This document shows, in pieces, positions 41,916-50,858 of a stretch of 64,000 nucleotides of DNA. The position numbers and the translations under genes were made by a program. The stretch is from JBBQVS01 sp964250805 (GTDB taxonomy: Bacteria; Chloroflexota; Ktedonobacteria; Ktedonobacterales; Ktedonobacteraceae), in assembly GCA_964250805.1 (NCBI GenBank), contig CAXUHG010000014.1, positions 7,241 to 71,240 on the forward strand, written 5' to 3'. The notes beneath the pieces are model-generated. The model was not told the DNA's origin. It did no database searches and saw only the letters and a list, made by a program, of their open reading frames with translations. Every line of letters begins with the position of its first letter. The stretch's first letter is position 1.

Positions 41916-43898
41916 ATGGCGACTTTCCCGTTTAGTGCTATGGTTGGACAACAGAAGATGCGGCTCGCGCTTCTCCTCAACGCTATCGACCCCTCGATAG
42001 GCGGAGTCCTCATTTGTGGGCGCAGAGGAACGGGTAAATCTACCGCCGTGCGTGCTATGACCAACCTATTACCAGTCATTACAGGTGTTGCCGATTGTCC
42101 CTATTTTTGTGACCCCAAGACGCCGCGCTGGATGTGTACAACCTGTCAAACACGCCTCGAACGCGATGAAATTCTTCCTCTCGTACAACGTCCCGTCCCA
42201 TTAGTAACGTTGCCGCTCAATGCCAGTGAGGATCGCGTCGCAGGGAGCTTTGACCTTGCCACCGCGCTTGAAAGTGGCACGAACTATTTTTCCCCTGGCC
42301 TGCTTGCTCTTGCCAATCGCGGCATCCTCTATATCGACGAAATCAACCTGCTCAACGATAACATTGTAGACCTGTTGTTGGATGTTGCAGCTCTAGGAGT
42401 CAACCGTGTTGAGCATGATAGCATTTCCGCAATGCATCCCGCTCGTTTCGTTATTATTGGTACCATGAATCCAGAAGAGGGCATGTTACGTCCACAATTG
42501 CTGGATAGAATCGGCCTCTATGTCGATGCCGAAGATATGCGCGATCCAGCCATACGCACAACCGTTGTCGAGCGTCGCCTTGCCTACGATGCCGCTTCTG
42601 ACGACTTTCTCAAAAAATGGGTTGAGGCCGAGAGCATGCTACATAATCGCATTCTCCGCGCCCAACACCTCTTGCCATCGGTGCATGTCTCGCACTATTT
42701 TCGACAGGTAATTGCGTTTCTCGTTGATAAGCGCGTGCATGCTGAGGGGCATCGCGGCGATATTGTTGTGCTACGTACCGCCCGCGCCATTGCTGCCTGG
42801 GATAATCGTGTCGAGGTAGAGCTTGCCGATATCGAGCAAGCCGCCGATCTTGCGCTGCCCCATCGCATGCGAAACGATATGTCCATCAAGCAACAACTGG
42901 TGCGAACACTGGAACAGGTTCCCGCCTCCGAGCAGGACAACGACACGCCGGAAGAGATCGCCACGGTCGATGACGATGTTGAGATCGAGGAGCGCACCGA
43001 CGAGCAAGAAGGTCCCTCTGGCCTGACACGTCACATCAAAGGCAACTCAGATGTAGCCCAGATTCAGCGTCTCATCAGCGTGGTGCGTGACCGTGTGACA
43101 CGACAGGATGCTGGACGCCGCTTTCTCTCACTCACCACACGCCGTAGCGGACGCTTTACCCGCAGTCGTCAAGCGCATCCCGTCACCGATGTTGCTTTCG
43201 GTGCCACAATTCGCGCCGCCGCTCCCTATCAACAGGTGCGCGGACGTAATAGCGGTGGCAAACTTGAATTGCGCGTCTCAGACTTGCGCCAGAAGATTCG
43301 TGAGCGTAAGACACGCGCCCTTGTCATTCTCGTGATCGACGGCAGCGACTCTGTGATGGCGCGGCAACTCATGCCTAAAACCAAACGCATTCTACTCGCA
43401 TTACTACAAAATGCATATGAAAAGCGAGATCGCGTCTCCATGCTCGTCTTCCGTTTCGCACAGGGACGCGTCGTCTTACCACCGACACGCAACTTCACCA
43501 ATGCCCGCCGTTGTGTCGAAGAACTCTACATCGGTGGTTGCACACCGCTTGCGACTGGTCTATTAGAGGGTTTGCGCCTTGCTGACAGCGAGCGGTACCG
43601 CAACCCGACCGTCAAACCAATTCTGGTCATCCTGACCGATGGTATTGCGAACATAGATCTCTCCGGCAACATGCGTAGTGTCACACCGCAACGTGATGCT
43701 TTGCATATCGCGGGGAAGATTGCTGCACGTCGCATACCTACCGTCATGATTGATACAAACCCATTGCCCACCGTGACGAACGAGAAGGGTGAGCGTGTGC
43801 CCAGCCCATGTCCTGAATTGGCGCGTGTGCTGGCTGCCGACTACTACCAGTATCGTCCCGCTCACGACCTCCAGCTACTACGAAAGGGGTATGTGTAG
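41916..43898 (+). CDS. AAA+ ATPase with VWA domain, magnesium/cobalt-chelatase type
   Basis: 660 residues: AAA+ domain (about 1-330; FPFSAMVGQQKMR, Walker A GRRGTGKST, Walker B YIDEIN, TMNPEEG and an arginine-rich lid), a Cys-rich insert CPYFCDPKTPRWMCTTC, an acidic linker (EEIATVDDDVEIEERTDE) and a VWA domain (about 455-660) with the MIDAS DGSDS, GGCTPLATGL and LTDGIANI. It is like BchD/CobT-style chelatase subunits with an active I-type ATPase. No tetrapyrrole synthesis genes are nearby. It lies 20 bases after the SDR gene. Confidence 0.9.
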   Translation: MATFPFSAMVGQQKMRLALLLNAIDPSIGGVLICGRRGTGKSTAVRAMTNLLPVITGVADCPYFCDPKTPRWMCTTCQTRLERDEILPLVQRPVPLVTLPLNASEDRVAGSFDLATALESGTNYFSPGLLALANRGILYIDEINLLNDNIVDLLLDVAALGVNRVEHDSISAMHPARFVIIGTMNPEEGMLRPQLLDRIGLYVDAEDMRDPAIRTTVVERRLAYDAASDDFLKKWVEAESMLHNRILRAQHLLPSVHVSHYFRQVIAFLVDKRVHAEGHRGDIVVLRTARAIAAWDNRVEVELADIEQAADLALPHRMRNDMSIKQQLVRTLEQVPASEQDNDTPEEIATVDDDVEIEERTDEQEGPSGLTRHIKGNSDVAQIQRLISVVRDRVTRQDAGRRFLSLTTRRSGRFTRSRQAHPVTDVAFGATIRAAAPYQQVRGRNSGGKLELRVSDLRQKIRERKTRALVILVIDGSDSVMARQLMPKTKRILLALLQNAYEKRDRVSMLVFRFAQGRVVLPPTRNFTNARRCVEELYIGGCTPLATGLLEGLRLADSERYRNPTVKPILVILTDGIANIDLSGNMRSVTPQRDALHIAGKIAARRIPTVMIDTNPLPTVTNEKGERVPSPCPELARVLAADYYQYRPAHDLQLLRKGYV

Positions 43899-43977
43899 CT
43901 AGTTTTCTTTGTTTTGTGAAACGCTAGCCTGTTTAGTTCTGAGGGCTAATCGCTCTCAAAGAAAGGGTCCGTTTTCG

Positions 43978-45087
43978 ATGAAGACACGAACCGCAGTAAT
44001 TTACGAACCAGGTCAACCCATTCAAGTCGAAGAGATCGAACTTGATGCACCAAAGGCGCACGAAGTACAGATAAAGATGGTCGCCGCTGGTATCTGTCAC
44101 TCCGACTATCACATCATTGCAGGTGAGCTTCCCGGCTACTTGCCAATGGCTCTTGGTCATGAAGGTGCTGGCATTGTCGAAGCCGTCGGCCCCGAAGTGA
44201 CGAATTGCAAAGTCGGCGATCACGTTGTTCTTACCTTCATTCCTTCCTGTGGCGTGTGCTACTATTGCACAACTGGTCATGCCAACCTGTGCAACATGGG
44301 CGCGGCTATTTTGATGGGGCCGCAACTTGATGGCACGTTCCGCATGCATGGTGAGAAGGGTGATATTGGTCAGATGTGCGTGGTCGGAACGTTTAGCGAG
44401 CATACCGTTGTGCCTGATGCCTCAGTTGTCAAAGTAGAGGACTACTATCCGCTCAATAAAGCAGTGCTTGTTGGCTGCGGTGTTCCAACAGGTGTTGGAG
44501 CAGTCATCCATCGCGCGAAAGTTGAGCCAGGCAGCACTGTCATGGTTATTGGCTGTGGTGGCATTGGCATGAACGCTGTGCAAGGTGCTGCGTTAGCGGG
44601 TGCGCGTATGATTATCGCCGTAGATACCGTCGATTACAAACTCGAACGCGCCAAAGAGTTTGGGGCGACACATACCATCAACCCCAAAAATCAAGATCTT
44701 GTGCAGACCGTTAGAGACCTGACCTATGGCGAAGGTGTGCGCTACTCCTTTGAGGCTATCGCTACTCCTGCTACCATTGGACAAGCCTATGCTTGTACCG
44801 CTAAGAATGGGACCGTTGTTGTGATTGGTCTCTCTCCTGCCACCGCCGAGTCTATTCCGATACCACCACTCGACCTTGTACTCTACCAGAAAACATTGAT
44901 GGGAACGCTCTACGGCGACTCTCAGCCCCGTAAAGATATTCCCGAACTGCTCGCGCTCTACCACGTTGGCAAAATCAAGCTGGACGAGATGATTACAAAG
45001 GTGTACACCCTTGATGAGGTGAACGAAGCCTACGCGGACCTGCTCGCAGGCAAAAACATTCGCGGCGTCATCGAGTTCGCGCAGTAA
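43978..45087 (+). CDS. NDMA-dependent-type zinc alcohol dehydrogenase
   Basis: 369 residues of the MDR family. Catalytic zinc ligand Cys in AAGICHSDYH, LGHEGAGIVE, structural zinc set CGVCYYCTTGHANLC, and coenzyme-binding VIGCGGIGMNAVQGAALAGA. The overall sequence (MKTRTAVIYEPGQPI, LVGCGVPTGVGAVIHRAKV) is nearest the mycofactocin-associated NDMA-dependent alcohol dehydrogenases, whose NADH is kept bound and re-oxidised via mycofactocin. ATG 43978 follows GAAAGGG. It sits between the two chelatase-type genes and is followed by repeat A8. Confidence 0.9.
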   Translation: MKTRTAVIYEPGQPIQVEEIELDAPKAHEVQIKMVAAGICHSDYHIIAGELPGYLPMALGHEGAGIVEAVGPEVTNCKVGDHVVLTFIPSCGVCYYCTTGHANLCNMGAAILMGPQLDGTFRMHGEKGDIGQMCVVGTFSEHTVVPDASVVKVEDYYPLNKAVLVGCGVPTGVGAVIHRAKVEPGSTVMVIGCGGIGMNAVQGAALAGARMIIAVDTVDYKLERAKEFGATHTINPKNQDLVQTVRDLTYGEGVRYSFEAIATPATIGQAYACTAKNGTVVVIGLSPATAESIPIPPLDLVLYQKTLMGTLYGDSQPRKDIPELLALYHVGKIKLDEMITKVYTLDEVNEAYADLLAGKNIRGVIEFAQ

Positions 45088-45109
45088 TTGTAGGGACGCA
45101 TGCGTATTG

Positions 45110-45223
45110 GTAGGGACCGATTTATCGCGTCCAAAGATAGGGGCAGTGGGGTACACGTTGGAAATGATTCGCTCTGGTGACGTTTACCCCACCCCGCCGA
45201 GGACCCGATAAATCGGTCCCTAC
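45110..45223. repeat. Inverted repeat, family A, copy 8
   Basis: Arms GTAGGGACCGATTTATCGCG and CCCGATAAATCGGTCCCTAC around a G/C-rich centre. It separates the alcohol dehydrogenase and the ATPase genes and has a duplicated partial end (GTAGGGACGCATGCG) at 45090. Confidence 0.9.
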
Positions 45224-45254
45224 ATAGATAGATACACGGAAACGGACGGGCAGC

Positions 45255-46283
45255 ATGTTTACATACCCATTCAGCGCGATTGTCGGACAAGAGCAGATGA
45301 AGCTGGCACTGATCCTTAATGCCATTCAACCCTCGATTGGCGGCGTACTTATTCGTGGCGAAAAGGGTACCGCCAAATCGACCGCTGTACGTGCCCTTGC
45401 CGCCGTCTTGCCAGAACTCTCCGTTGTCAGCGATTGCCCGTTTTCCTGTCCCCCCGATGTACCTTCATTGATGTGTGCCTCTTGTCGCGCTCGCCTTGAG
45501 CAAGGCGAAACTCTGCCCGTTATGCAACGTCGTATGCGCGTCGTTGACCTGCCGATCAATGCCTCCGAAGACCGCGTTGTCGGTACCCTCGATCTTGAAC
45601 ATGCTTTACGCGAGGGGCAACGTCGCTTTGAGCCAGGAGTGCTAGCCGAGGCGAATCGTGGCATTCTCTATGTCGATGAGGTCAATTTGCTCGATGATTA
45701 CGTGGTCGATGTATTGCTTGACTCTGCCGCGATGGGCACTAACATTGTCGAGCGCGAAGGCATCTCGTTCTCGCATCCGGCACGTTTCCTGCTTGTCGGC
45801 ACGATGAATCCCGAAGAGGGAGAGTTGCGTCCCCAACTTACCGACCGCTTCGGCCTCTGTGTCGATATCGCGTCTCTTCACGATGTACGTAAACGTGTCT
45901 CGATTGTTGAATTACGCGAACGCTTCGAGTCCACCCCAGAAGCTTTTTTAGAAGAATACGCGCCATCCGAACAAACGCTACGCAACCGCATCGTGCAGGC
46001 ATCGCTTGCACAACCACATATCATAGTCCCACCTGATGTTGCTGAACTCATCGCCATTATCAATATCGAACTAGACATAGACGGACATCGTGGCGACATC
46101 GTGATGCGCCGCGCCGCTCAAACCTATGCCGCTTATATGGGTGCAGAGACAGTCACACCCGATTCCGTCTACACAATTGCTCCTATGGCTCTCAGTCATC
46201 GTCTGAAACAATTGCCATTACAACAGACTACAAACACAATTGACGAAGCGTTGAAGTCGGTCAAGAAGAAACTGATGGCATAA
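45255..46283 (+). CDS. AAA+ ATPase, chelatase subunit I type
   Basis: 342 residues, the length of BchI/ChlI. FTYPFSAIVGQEQM, Walker A GEKGTAKST (about 37-45), Cys insert CPFSCPPDVPSLMCASC, Walker B YVDEVN, GTMNPEEGELRPQL and an arginine in the sensor region. It is a paralogue of the AAA+ half of the 41916 gene (about 50 percent by eye) but lacks the VWA domain. Together they could form a two-ring I/D-type complex. No ChlH/CobN-like large subunit is in the window. Confidence 0.9.
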   Translation: MFTYPFSAIVGQEQMKLALILNAIQPSIGGVLIRGEKGTAKSTAVRALAAVLPELSVVSDCPFSCPPDVPSLMCASCRARLEQGETLPVMQRRMRVVDLPINASEDRVVGTLDLEHALREGQRRFEPGVLAEANRGILYVDEVNLLDDYVVDVLLDSAAMGTNIVEREGISFSHPARFLLVGTMNPEEGELRPQLTDRFGLCVDIASLHDVRKRVSIVELRERFESTPEAFLEEYAPSEQTLRNRIVQASLAQPHIIVPPDVAELIAIINIELDIDGHRGDIVMRRAAQTYAAYMGAETVTPDSVYTIAPMALSHRLKQLPLQQTTNTIDEALKSVKKKLMA

Positions 46284-46306
46284 GAGAAGGACGAATTAAA
46301 ATATAT

Positions 46307-46882
46307 TTACACCGCTTTCTCTTTTTCAAGCTTCGATGCTCCTTTTTCGTTTAGCTCATACAACGGGTTGAGCCAGCGGAGCAGCCCAAAGCGACTCGCG
46401 CCCAACAATTCCCATGCTCGTACTATGCCTAGCCCATACACACCCATGACTAACGCAGCTAGTGAAAAAACAGAGTTTGTGTCGTTGGGTGATAAGACAA
46501 GTAGTATGGCGTAATATAACTCGAATCCATAGAGAACTACGCTTGTCAAAATTAGCACAGCTCTACGAATTGCTGTCTGCCAACTCGTGGGATTGAGAAA
46601 TATGGATACTCCCAGGAATAAGCTATTGAAGAGACCTATTCCACTCATGACAAGTGTAAGGTGAGCCATGTTAGTGCGAGGTAGTAATGCATTGAGCGAA
46701 ATAAAGAAAGCATTGAGCAGAGCTGTGAATGCACTCGATGCTACCGCACGCCGCTCTGCTGGTGCCCCACCCATGACCGTACTTTCAGGTGCAATGGCAA
46801 TGGCGACAAAAAGTAATCCGACTAGTGCAGCACCAGCCCCCGCGCTAGCAAGGAAAAAGTTGGCGAAATCTGATGGAACCAT
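46307..46882 (-). CDS. Small multi-pass membrane protein
   Basis: 191 residues with helices near 10-30, 50-66, 75-95, 108-128 and 138-155 and a short charged C-terminus rich in Lys/Glu. No family recognised. Convergent with the ATPase gene and divergent from the P450 gene. Confidence 0.65.
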   Translation of the reverse strand: MVPSDFANFFLASAGAGAALVGLLFVAIAIAPESTVMGGAPAERRAVASSAFTALLNAFFISLNALLPRTNMAHLTLVMSGIGLFNSLFLGVSIFLNPTSWQTAIRRAVLILTSVVLYGFELYYAILLVLSPNDTNSVFSLAALVMGVYGLGIVRAWELLGASRFGLLRWLNPLYELNEKGASKLEKEKAV

Positions 46883-46999
46883 AGATTTTGATATTCCCTT
46901 TCAAAAACCTGTAACTCTTGTGTAGTATATACCATTGCTTGAGGATTTTTGGAAGAGGCGAACATAACAGTGCTTGCCTCTGTCATGTCATTTTTGCAT

Positions 47000-47029
47000 T
47001 TGACACCGACCCTTGCAACTTCTTACAAT
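47000..47029 (+). promoter_or_regulatory. Promoter of the P450 gene
   Basis: TTGACA (47000-47005), 18-nt spacer, TACAAT (47024-47029). It drives the P450-MaoC-hydrolase series. Confidence 0.65.
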
Positions 47030-47098
47030 GGAAGCATAGACGCATGTGTCCATGTGTCTTCTTAAATGAGAGCGAAAATAGAAAGCATACATCCACTC

Positions 47099-48238
47099 AT
47101 GACTACTGCCGAACAAGACCAGAGGCTCAACCCCTATCCGTGGTATCAGGCTATGCGGGCTAACAATTCCATCGCCTATAATGAGAACTACAACTCGTGG
47201 AGCGTCTTCAGCTATGACGCCGTACAGCGCGTGTTGACTGATTACAGCGACTTTTCATCACAAATTATGGGTGATGGATCGGGCTTGCCGCTCGGAACAA
47301 GCTTGATTAACACGGACCCACCACGTCATCGCAAACTACGTTCAATTGTGACACAAGCGTTTACTCCTCGTACTATTACACAACTTGCTCCACGCATTAC
47401 TGAAATCGTCAACGAACTGTTGGACAAGGGAGTAGCACAGGGACGGATGGATGTGATAGCAGACCTCGCTTATCCGCTTCCTGTCATTGTGATTGCTGAG
47501 TTGTTGGGTGTGCCTGTGCAGGACCGCGAACGATTCAGACGCTGGTCCAACGTCATCGTCGGTTCTGAAAGCCCTGCTGGTGGCGAACCGCAAAAAGAAA
47601 TGACAGACTACTTTTCTGTCTTGATTGCAGAACGTAGGCGCGAACCTAAAAACGATCTTATCAGTTCGTTGCTCACAGCACAGGTTGATGGCGAGTATCT
47701 GAACGAGAAAGAACTCATGGGTTTCTTCATTCTCCTGCTTGTCGCAGGCAATGTCACTACCACCAATTTGATTGGCAACTCGTTTCTCTGCTTCGACGAA
47801 TTTCCCGATGCTTTAGAACAACTTTACGCCGACCCGACACTCGTACCCACTGCTATCGAAGAGGTGTTGCGCTATCGCTCGCCCGTAAGCAATATGTATC
47901 GCGTTGTGCGCGAAGACACGCAACTTGACGATAAGCATATCGCTGTAGGTAGCTTTATGGTGGCATGGATCGCCTCTGCAAATCGTGATGAGACTCAGTT
48001 TTCACATGCAGACCGTTTCGATATCACGCGTAACCCGAATCGTCACCTCGCGTTCGGGCATGGTATCCACTTCTGTCTCGGCGCACCACTGGCCCGTCTC
48101 GAAGCGAAGATCGCACTTGAGATTATGCTTGCGCGTCTACCAGAGATGCGACGCGTGCCCAATACGCGGCTAGAAGCGTTGTCTAGCATGATTTTGTTCG
48201 GCGTCAAAAATTTTCCTATCACTTTTAAGGCTTCATAA
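47099..48238 (+). CDS. Cytochrome P450
   Basis: 379 residues, soluble. I-helix LLVAGNVTTTNLIGN (O2 activation, Thr present), ExxR in EEVLRYRSP, and the heme motif FGHGIHFCLGAPLARLEAKI with the Cys ligand. A bacterial P450 hydroxylating a small molecule, redox partner not in the window. Start at ATG 47099 fits the family (MTTAEQDQ); another ATG lies at 47066, neither with a strong ribosome-binding site. Confidence 0.94.
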   Translation: MTTAEQDQRLNPYPWYQAMRANNSIAYNENYNSWSVFSYDAVQRVLTDYSDFSSQIMGDGSGLPLGTSLINTDPPRHRKLRSIVTQAFTPRTITQLAPRITEIVNELLDKGVAQGRMDVIADLAYPLPVIVIAELLGVPVQDRERFRRWSNVIVGSESPAGGEPQKEMTDYFSVLIAERRREPKNDLISSLLTAQVDGEYLNEKELMGFFILLLVAGNVTTTNLIGNSFLCFDEFPDALEQLYADPTLVPTAIEEVLRYRSPVSNMYRVVREDTQLDDKHIAVGSFMVAWIASANRDETQFSHADRFDITRNPNRHLAFGHGIHFCLGAPLARLEAKIALEIMLARLPEMRRVPNTRLEALSSMILFGVKNFPITFKAS

Positions 48239-48250
48239 GGAGTTTTATTC

Positions 48251-48700
48251 ATGCCAGAGGCGACACCACAGTTCAAGCAACAACTCAAAGATGCATTTAA
48301 CGCTATTCAAGAGGGACAGGTGTTCACGTTTCGTCGTACCTTTACCTCCGGTGACGTTGCCCTCTTCTGTGGTGTCACCGGTGACTACAACCCCTACCAC
48401 ATCGACCAGACCTTCCTCGAAGAAAGTTGGTTCAAGCGTCCAATTATTCCTGGCCTGCTCACCGCCAGCATGATAACGCATATCGGTGGCATGATCGGCT
48501 TCCTTGCCTCTGAAATGGATTTCAAATTCGTCTCGCCCGTCTACGTCGGCGATACTATCACCTGTACCGTGACCTTCGACGAGCGCGACGAGGGAAAACG
48601 CAAGTTACGCGCACACGCCACCTATCTCAATCAGCAGGGTGAAGAGGTGTTGCAGTGCCGTTTCGCAGGCTTTCCCGCCGATGTACGTCTTGCTCATTGA
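48251..48700 (+). CDS. MaoC-like dehydratase
   Basis: 149 residues, single hot-dog fold. The MaoC/R-hydratase motif is FCGVTGDYNPYHIDQTFLE (about 36-54, with catalytic Asp and His), followed by FKRPIIPGLLTASMI and YVGDTITCTV. Likely hydrates an enoyl-CoA or related thioester. It starts 13 bases after the P450 stop, preceded by AAGGAG, consistent with one operon. Confidence 0.9.
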   Translation: MPEATPQFKQQLKDAFNAIQEGQVFTFRRTFTSGDVALFCGVTGDYNPYHIDQTFLEESWFKRPIIPGLLTASMITHIGGMIGFLASEMDFKFVSPVYVGDTITCTVTFDERDEGKRKLRAHATYLNQQGEEVLQCRFAGFPADVRLAH

Positions 48701-48724
48701 GCAAACAAAGGAGTTAATAGCACC

Positions 48725-49705
48725 ATGAGTATACCGGATTGGCTGCACTTTTTCGAGCGTCCCTATCCGAGTGCCAACATGGTGCTTATTCGCACGTCGC
48801 GCCCCGTCTTGATTGATAGCGGTTTTGGTAGCGATATCACCCTCACGGAAAAGCTATTACACGATGCTGGTGTACCTCCACAAACGTTGACGCTGCTAGC
48901 GAACACGCACTATCACGTTGATCACGTCGGAGGCAACCACGTCTTACAACAACGCTATTCTCTACCCATCGCCGCTCATCGCTGGGAGGCGGCGATGATT
49001 CATCAGCGTGACCGTGAGGCATGTTGTGCTGAGTGGCTCAACCAGCCCATCGAGTCCTATTCCGTCGATATCGCGCTCTCCGATGGCGACGAAATCGACG
49101 CCGGAGACGTAAGGCTACAAGTAATCCACACACCAGGGCACACATTGGGACATCTTGCCTTCTATGAGCCACAGAATCAGGTTTTGATTTGTGGTGATAC
49201 CTTTCATCGGAACGATGTGGCATGGCTCAACATCTTTCGTGAAGGCTCAGGAGCAATACAACGTATGCAAGACACGCTAGACCGCCTCGCACGTCTGCCC
49301 ATCCGCTATGCCTGCTCCGGTCATGGTCCCATGATGGATAACCCAATGGCCTCGCTCGATGCCGCTCGTCGTCGCTACGAAAAATGGTTCGCCGACCCCG
49401 AAAAGCTCGCGTGGCATGCCTGCAAACGTATCTTTACCTACGCTCTCATGCTCACCAACGGCATGACCTCCGAGGAAATCACCACCTATCTCTTAGCAAG
49501 CCCCTGGTTCCATGACTACACACGCTACACCTTCAAATGTCCACCCAGTGACTTCATCTCACCCCTCATTCACGAAACCCTCCGCGCCCAAGCCGCCACA
49601 TGGCAAGACGGGAAGTTGATACCACTCACACCCTACACTCATCCTGTAAATGGATGGTCGAATGGACCGACGAGACCTATAGATTGGCCTAACAATACAT
49701 TGTAA
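48725..49705 (+). CDS. Metallo-beta-lactamase-fold hydrolase
   Basis: 326 residues. Zinc motif THYHVDHVGGNH (about 61-72), HTPGHTLGHLA, CGDTFHRND and SGHGP give the full set of ligands. A C-terminal helical domain (about 220-326) is typical of hydrolases acting on thioesters or of lactonase relatives. ATG 48725 follows AAAGGAG. It probably belongs to the P450-MaoC operon; substrate unknown. Confidence 0.9.
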   Translation: MSIPDWLHFFERPYPSANMVLIRTSRPVLIDSGFGSDITLTEKLLHDAGVPPQTLTLLANTHYHVDHVGGNHVLQQRYSLPIAAHRWEAAMIHQRDREACCAEWLNQPIESYSVDIALSDGDEIDAGDVRLQVIHTPGHTLGHLAFYEPQNQVLICGDTFHRNDVAWLNIFREGSGAIQRMQDTLDRLARLPIRYACSGHGPMMDNPMASLDAARRRYEKWFADPEKLAWHACKRIFTYALMLTNGMTSEEITTYLLASPWFHDYTRYTFKCPPSDFISPLIHETLRAQAATWQDGKLIPLTPYTHPVNGWSNGPTRPIDWPNNTL

Positions 49706-49721
49706 GGGCAACGATGAACTC

Positions 49722-49846
49722 GTAGGGGCTTTTATTCATAACGCCCTCGTCCCACACCGATTCTGTCTTCTAACCATTGATTCCATTCTTCAAGCCTCGT
49801 GAACGTTGCCTATTGGTACGAGGGCGTTATGAATAAAAGCCCCTAC
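49722..49846. repeat. Inverted repeat, related family, copy 9
   Basis: Perfect 29-nt arms GTAGGGGCTTTTATTCATAA plus CGCCCTCGT, inverted at 49818-49846. Central loop about 67 nt. It lies between the convergent hydrolase and cupin genes. Confidence 0.92.
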
Positions 49847-49853
49847 AAATGGT

Positions 49854-50198
49854 TCAACCCTCTGCATTCTTCCGCGAATATTCGGCTGGCGCGAAAAAGA
49901 CGAGTACGGTCAAATCTTCGGTGATCGTGTGGAATCGGTGATCAATGTTCGCAGCAACAAAAACAATCGAGCCAGGCTTAACTGACATATGCTCTTTCCC
50001 CACCTGTATCTGTGCCTGCCCCTGTGTGATATAGTACACCTCGTCTTCTGTATGTGGCTCCTGCGGGTCTGAAGCTCCTGCCGCTAACTGGTACAGCCCA
50101 ACACTCATTGTTGGTACCCGTAAAAATTCATGGTAAAGTTGACCTGCTTGCTCTCTTGCAGAGATAATATCAGAAAGCGTAAATAGGGTATCTGCCAT
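49854..50198 (-). CDS. Cupin-domain protein
   Basis: 114 residues with PQEPHTEDEVYYITQGQAQIQ (about 45-65) and KPGSIVFVAANIDHRFHTI (about 74-92), the two metal-binding cupin motifs. A small single-domain cupin of unknown substrate. Its start faces the VOC gene, sharing a 48-bp divergent region. Confidence 0.88.
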   Translation of the reverse strand: MADTLFTLSDIISAREQAGQLYHEFLRVPTMSVGLYQLAAGASDPQEPHTEDEVYYITQGQAQIQVGKEHMSVKPGSIVFVAANIDHRFHTITEDLTVLVFFAPAEYSRKNAEG

Positions 50199-50246
50199 AC
50201 GTCTCCTTCACGTCTTATTGCTCACCTTAGAGAGGATGCAAAAGAA

Positions 50247-50630
50247 ATGCAAATTGAAAATCTCGACCATCTCGTATTAACGGTTCAAGATATCAGTATA
50301 ACATGCGCCTTTTATGCTCAGGCATTAGGTATGCAAGTCGTGACGTTTGGAGACAAACGTAAAGCATTGCAGTTTGGTAAGCAGAAGATCAACCTGCATC
50401 AAGTAGGTAAGGAATTTGAGCCTAAAGCACTGCGCCCGACTCCTGGTTCTGCTGATTTATGTTTCATCACACGAACGCCACTTGAACAGGTTGTTGAACA
50501 ACTGCATGCGAAGAATGTAGATATCGTCGAGGGGCCAGTACAAAGGACAGGTGCTGTCGGTACTCTGGACTCTGTATACATCCGTGATCCTGATGGAAAC
50601 TTGATTGAGATATCAAACTATCCTGGCTAA
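50247..50630 (+). CDS. VOC family (glyoxalase/dioxygenase-like) protein
   Basis: 127 residues. Two beta-alpha-beta-beta-beta modules: NLDHLVLTVQDISITCAFYAQAL and SVYIRDPDGNLIEIS. Metal ligands His at residue 7 and Glu in IEIS fit glyoxalase I or dioxygenase types. Substrate unknown. Confidence 0.88.
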   Translation: MQIENLDHLVLTVQDISITCAFYAQALGMQVVTFGDKRKALQFGKQKINLHQVGKEFEPKALRPTPGSADLCFITRTPLEQVVEQLHAKNVDIVEGPVQRTGAVGTLDSVYIRDPDGNLIEISNYPG

Positions 50631-50782
50631 AACATGCTTTTCTTGAGCAAAACGACCGCCGTCAGTGGCAACGTCCACGTCGTCACCTGCGAGCCAATCT
50701 GCGAGATCGACTGCTCTCCCCATAGTAGCAAGAAGCCGCGATGCTGCCAGAGGTTGGGTTGTGCTTGTCCTATTTGAGCCAT
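50627..50782 (-). pseudogene. N-terminal remnant of an MFS transporter
   Basis: ATG 50782, after AAGAGGAG, encodes 51 residues: MAQIGQAQPN LWQHRGFLLL WGEQSISQIG SQVTTWTLPL TAVVLL, the typical N-terminus of an MFS permease of the macrolide-efflux/EntS group, then KKSMF and a stop. Nothing further is present, so the transporter is truncated; its 3' end overlaps the VOC stop by 4 bases. Identified by reading the minus strand. Confidence 0.75.
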
Positions 50783-50858
50783 TTAGCTCCTCTTATTCAG
50801 TGAATAAAGAGCTTGTAAGGGCAATAATTCATGGTGATGTATGAAAATCAACTGATAG

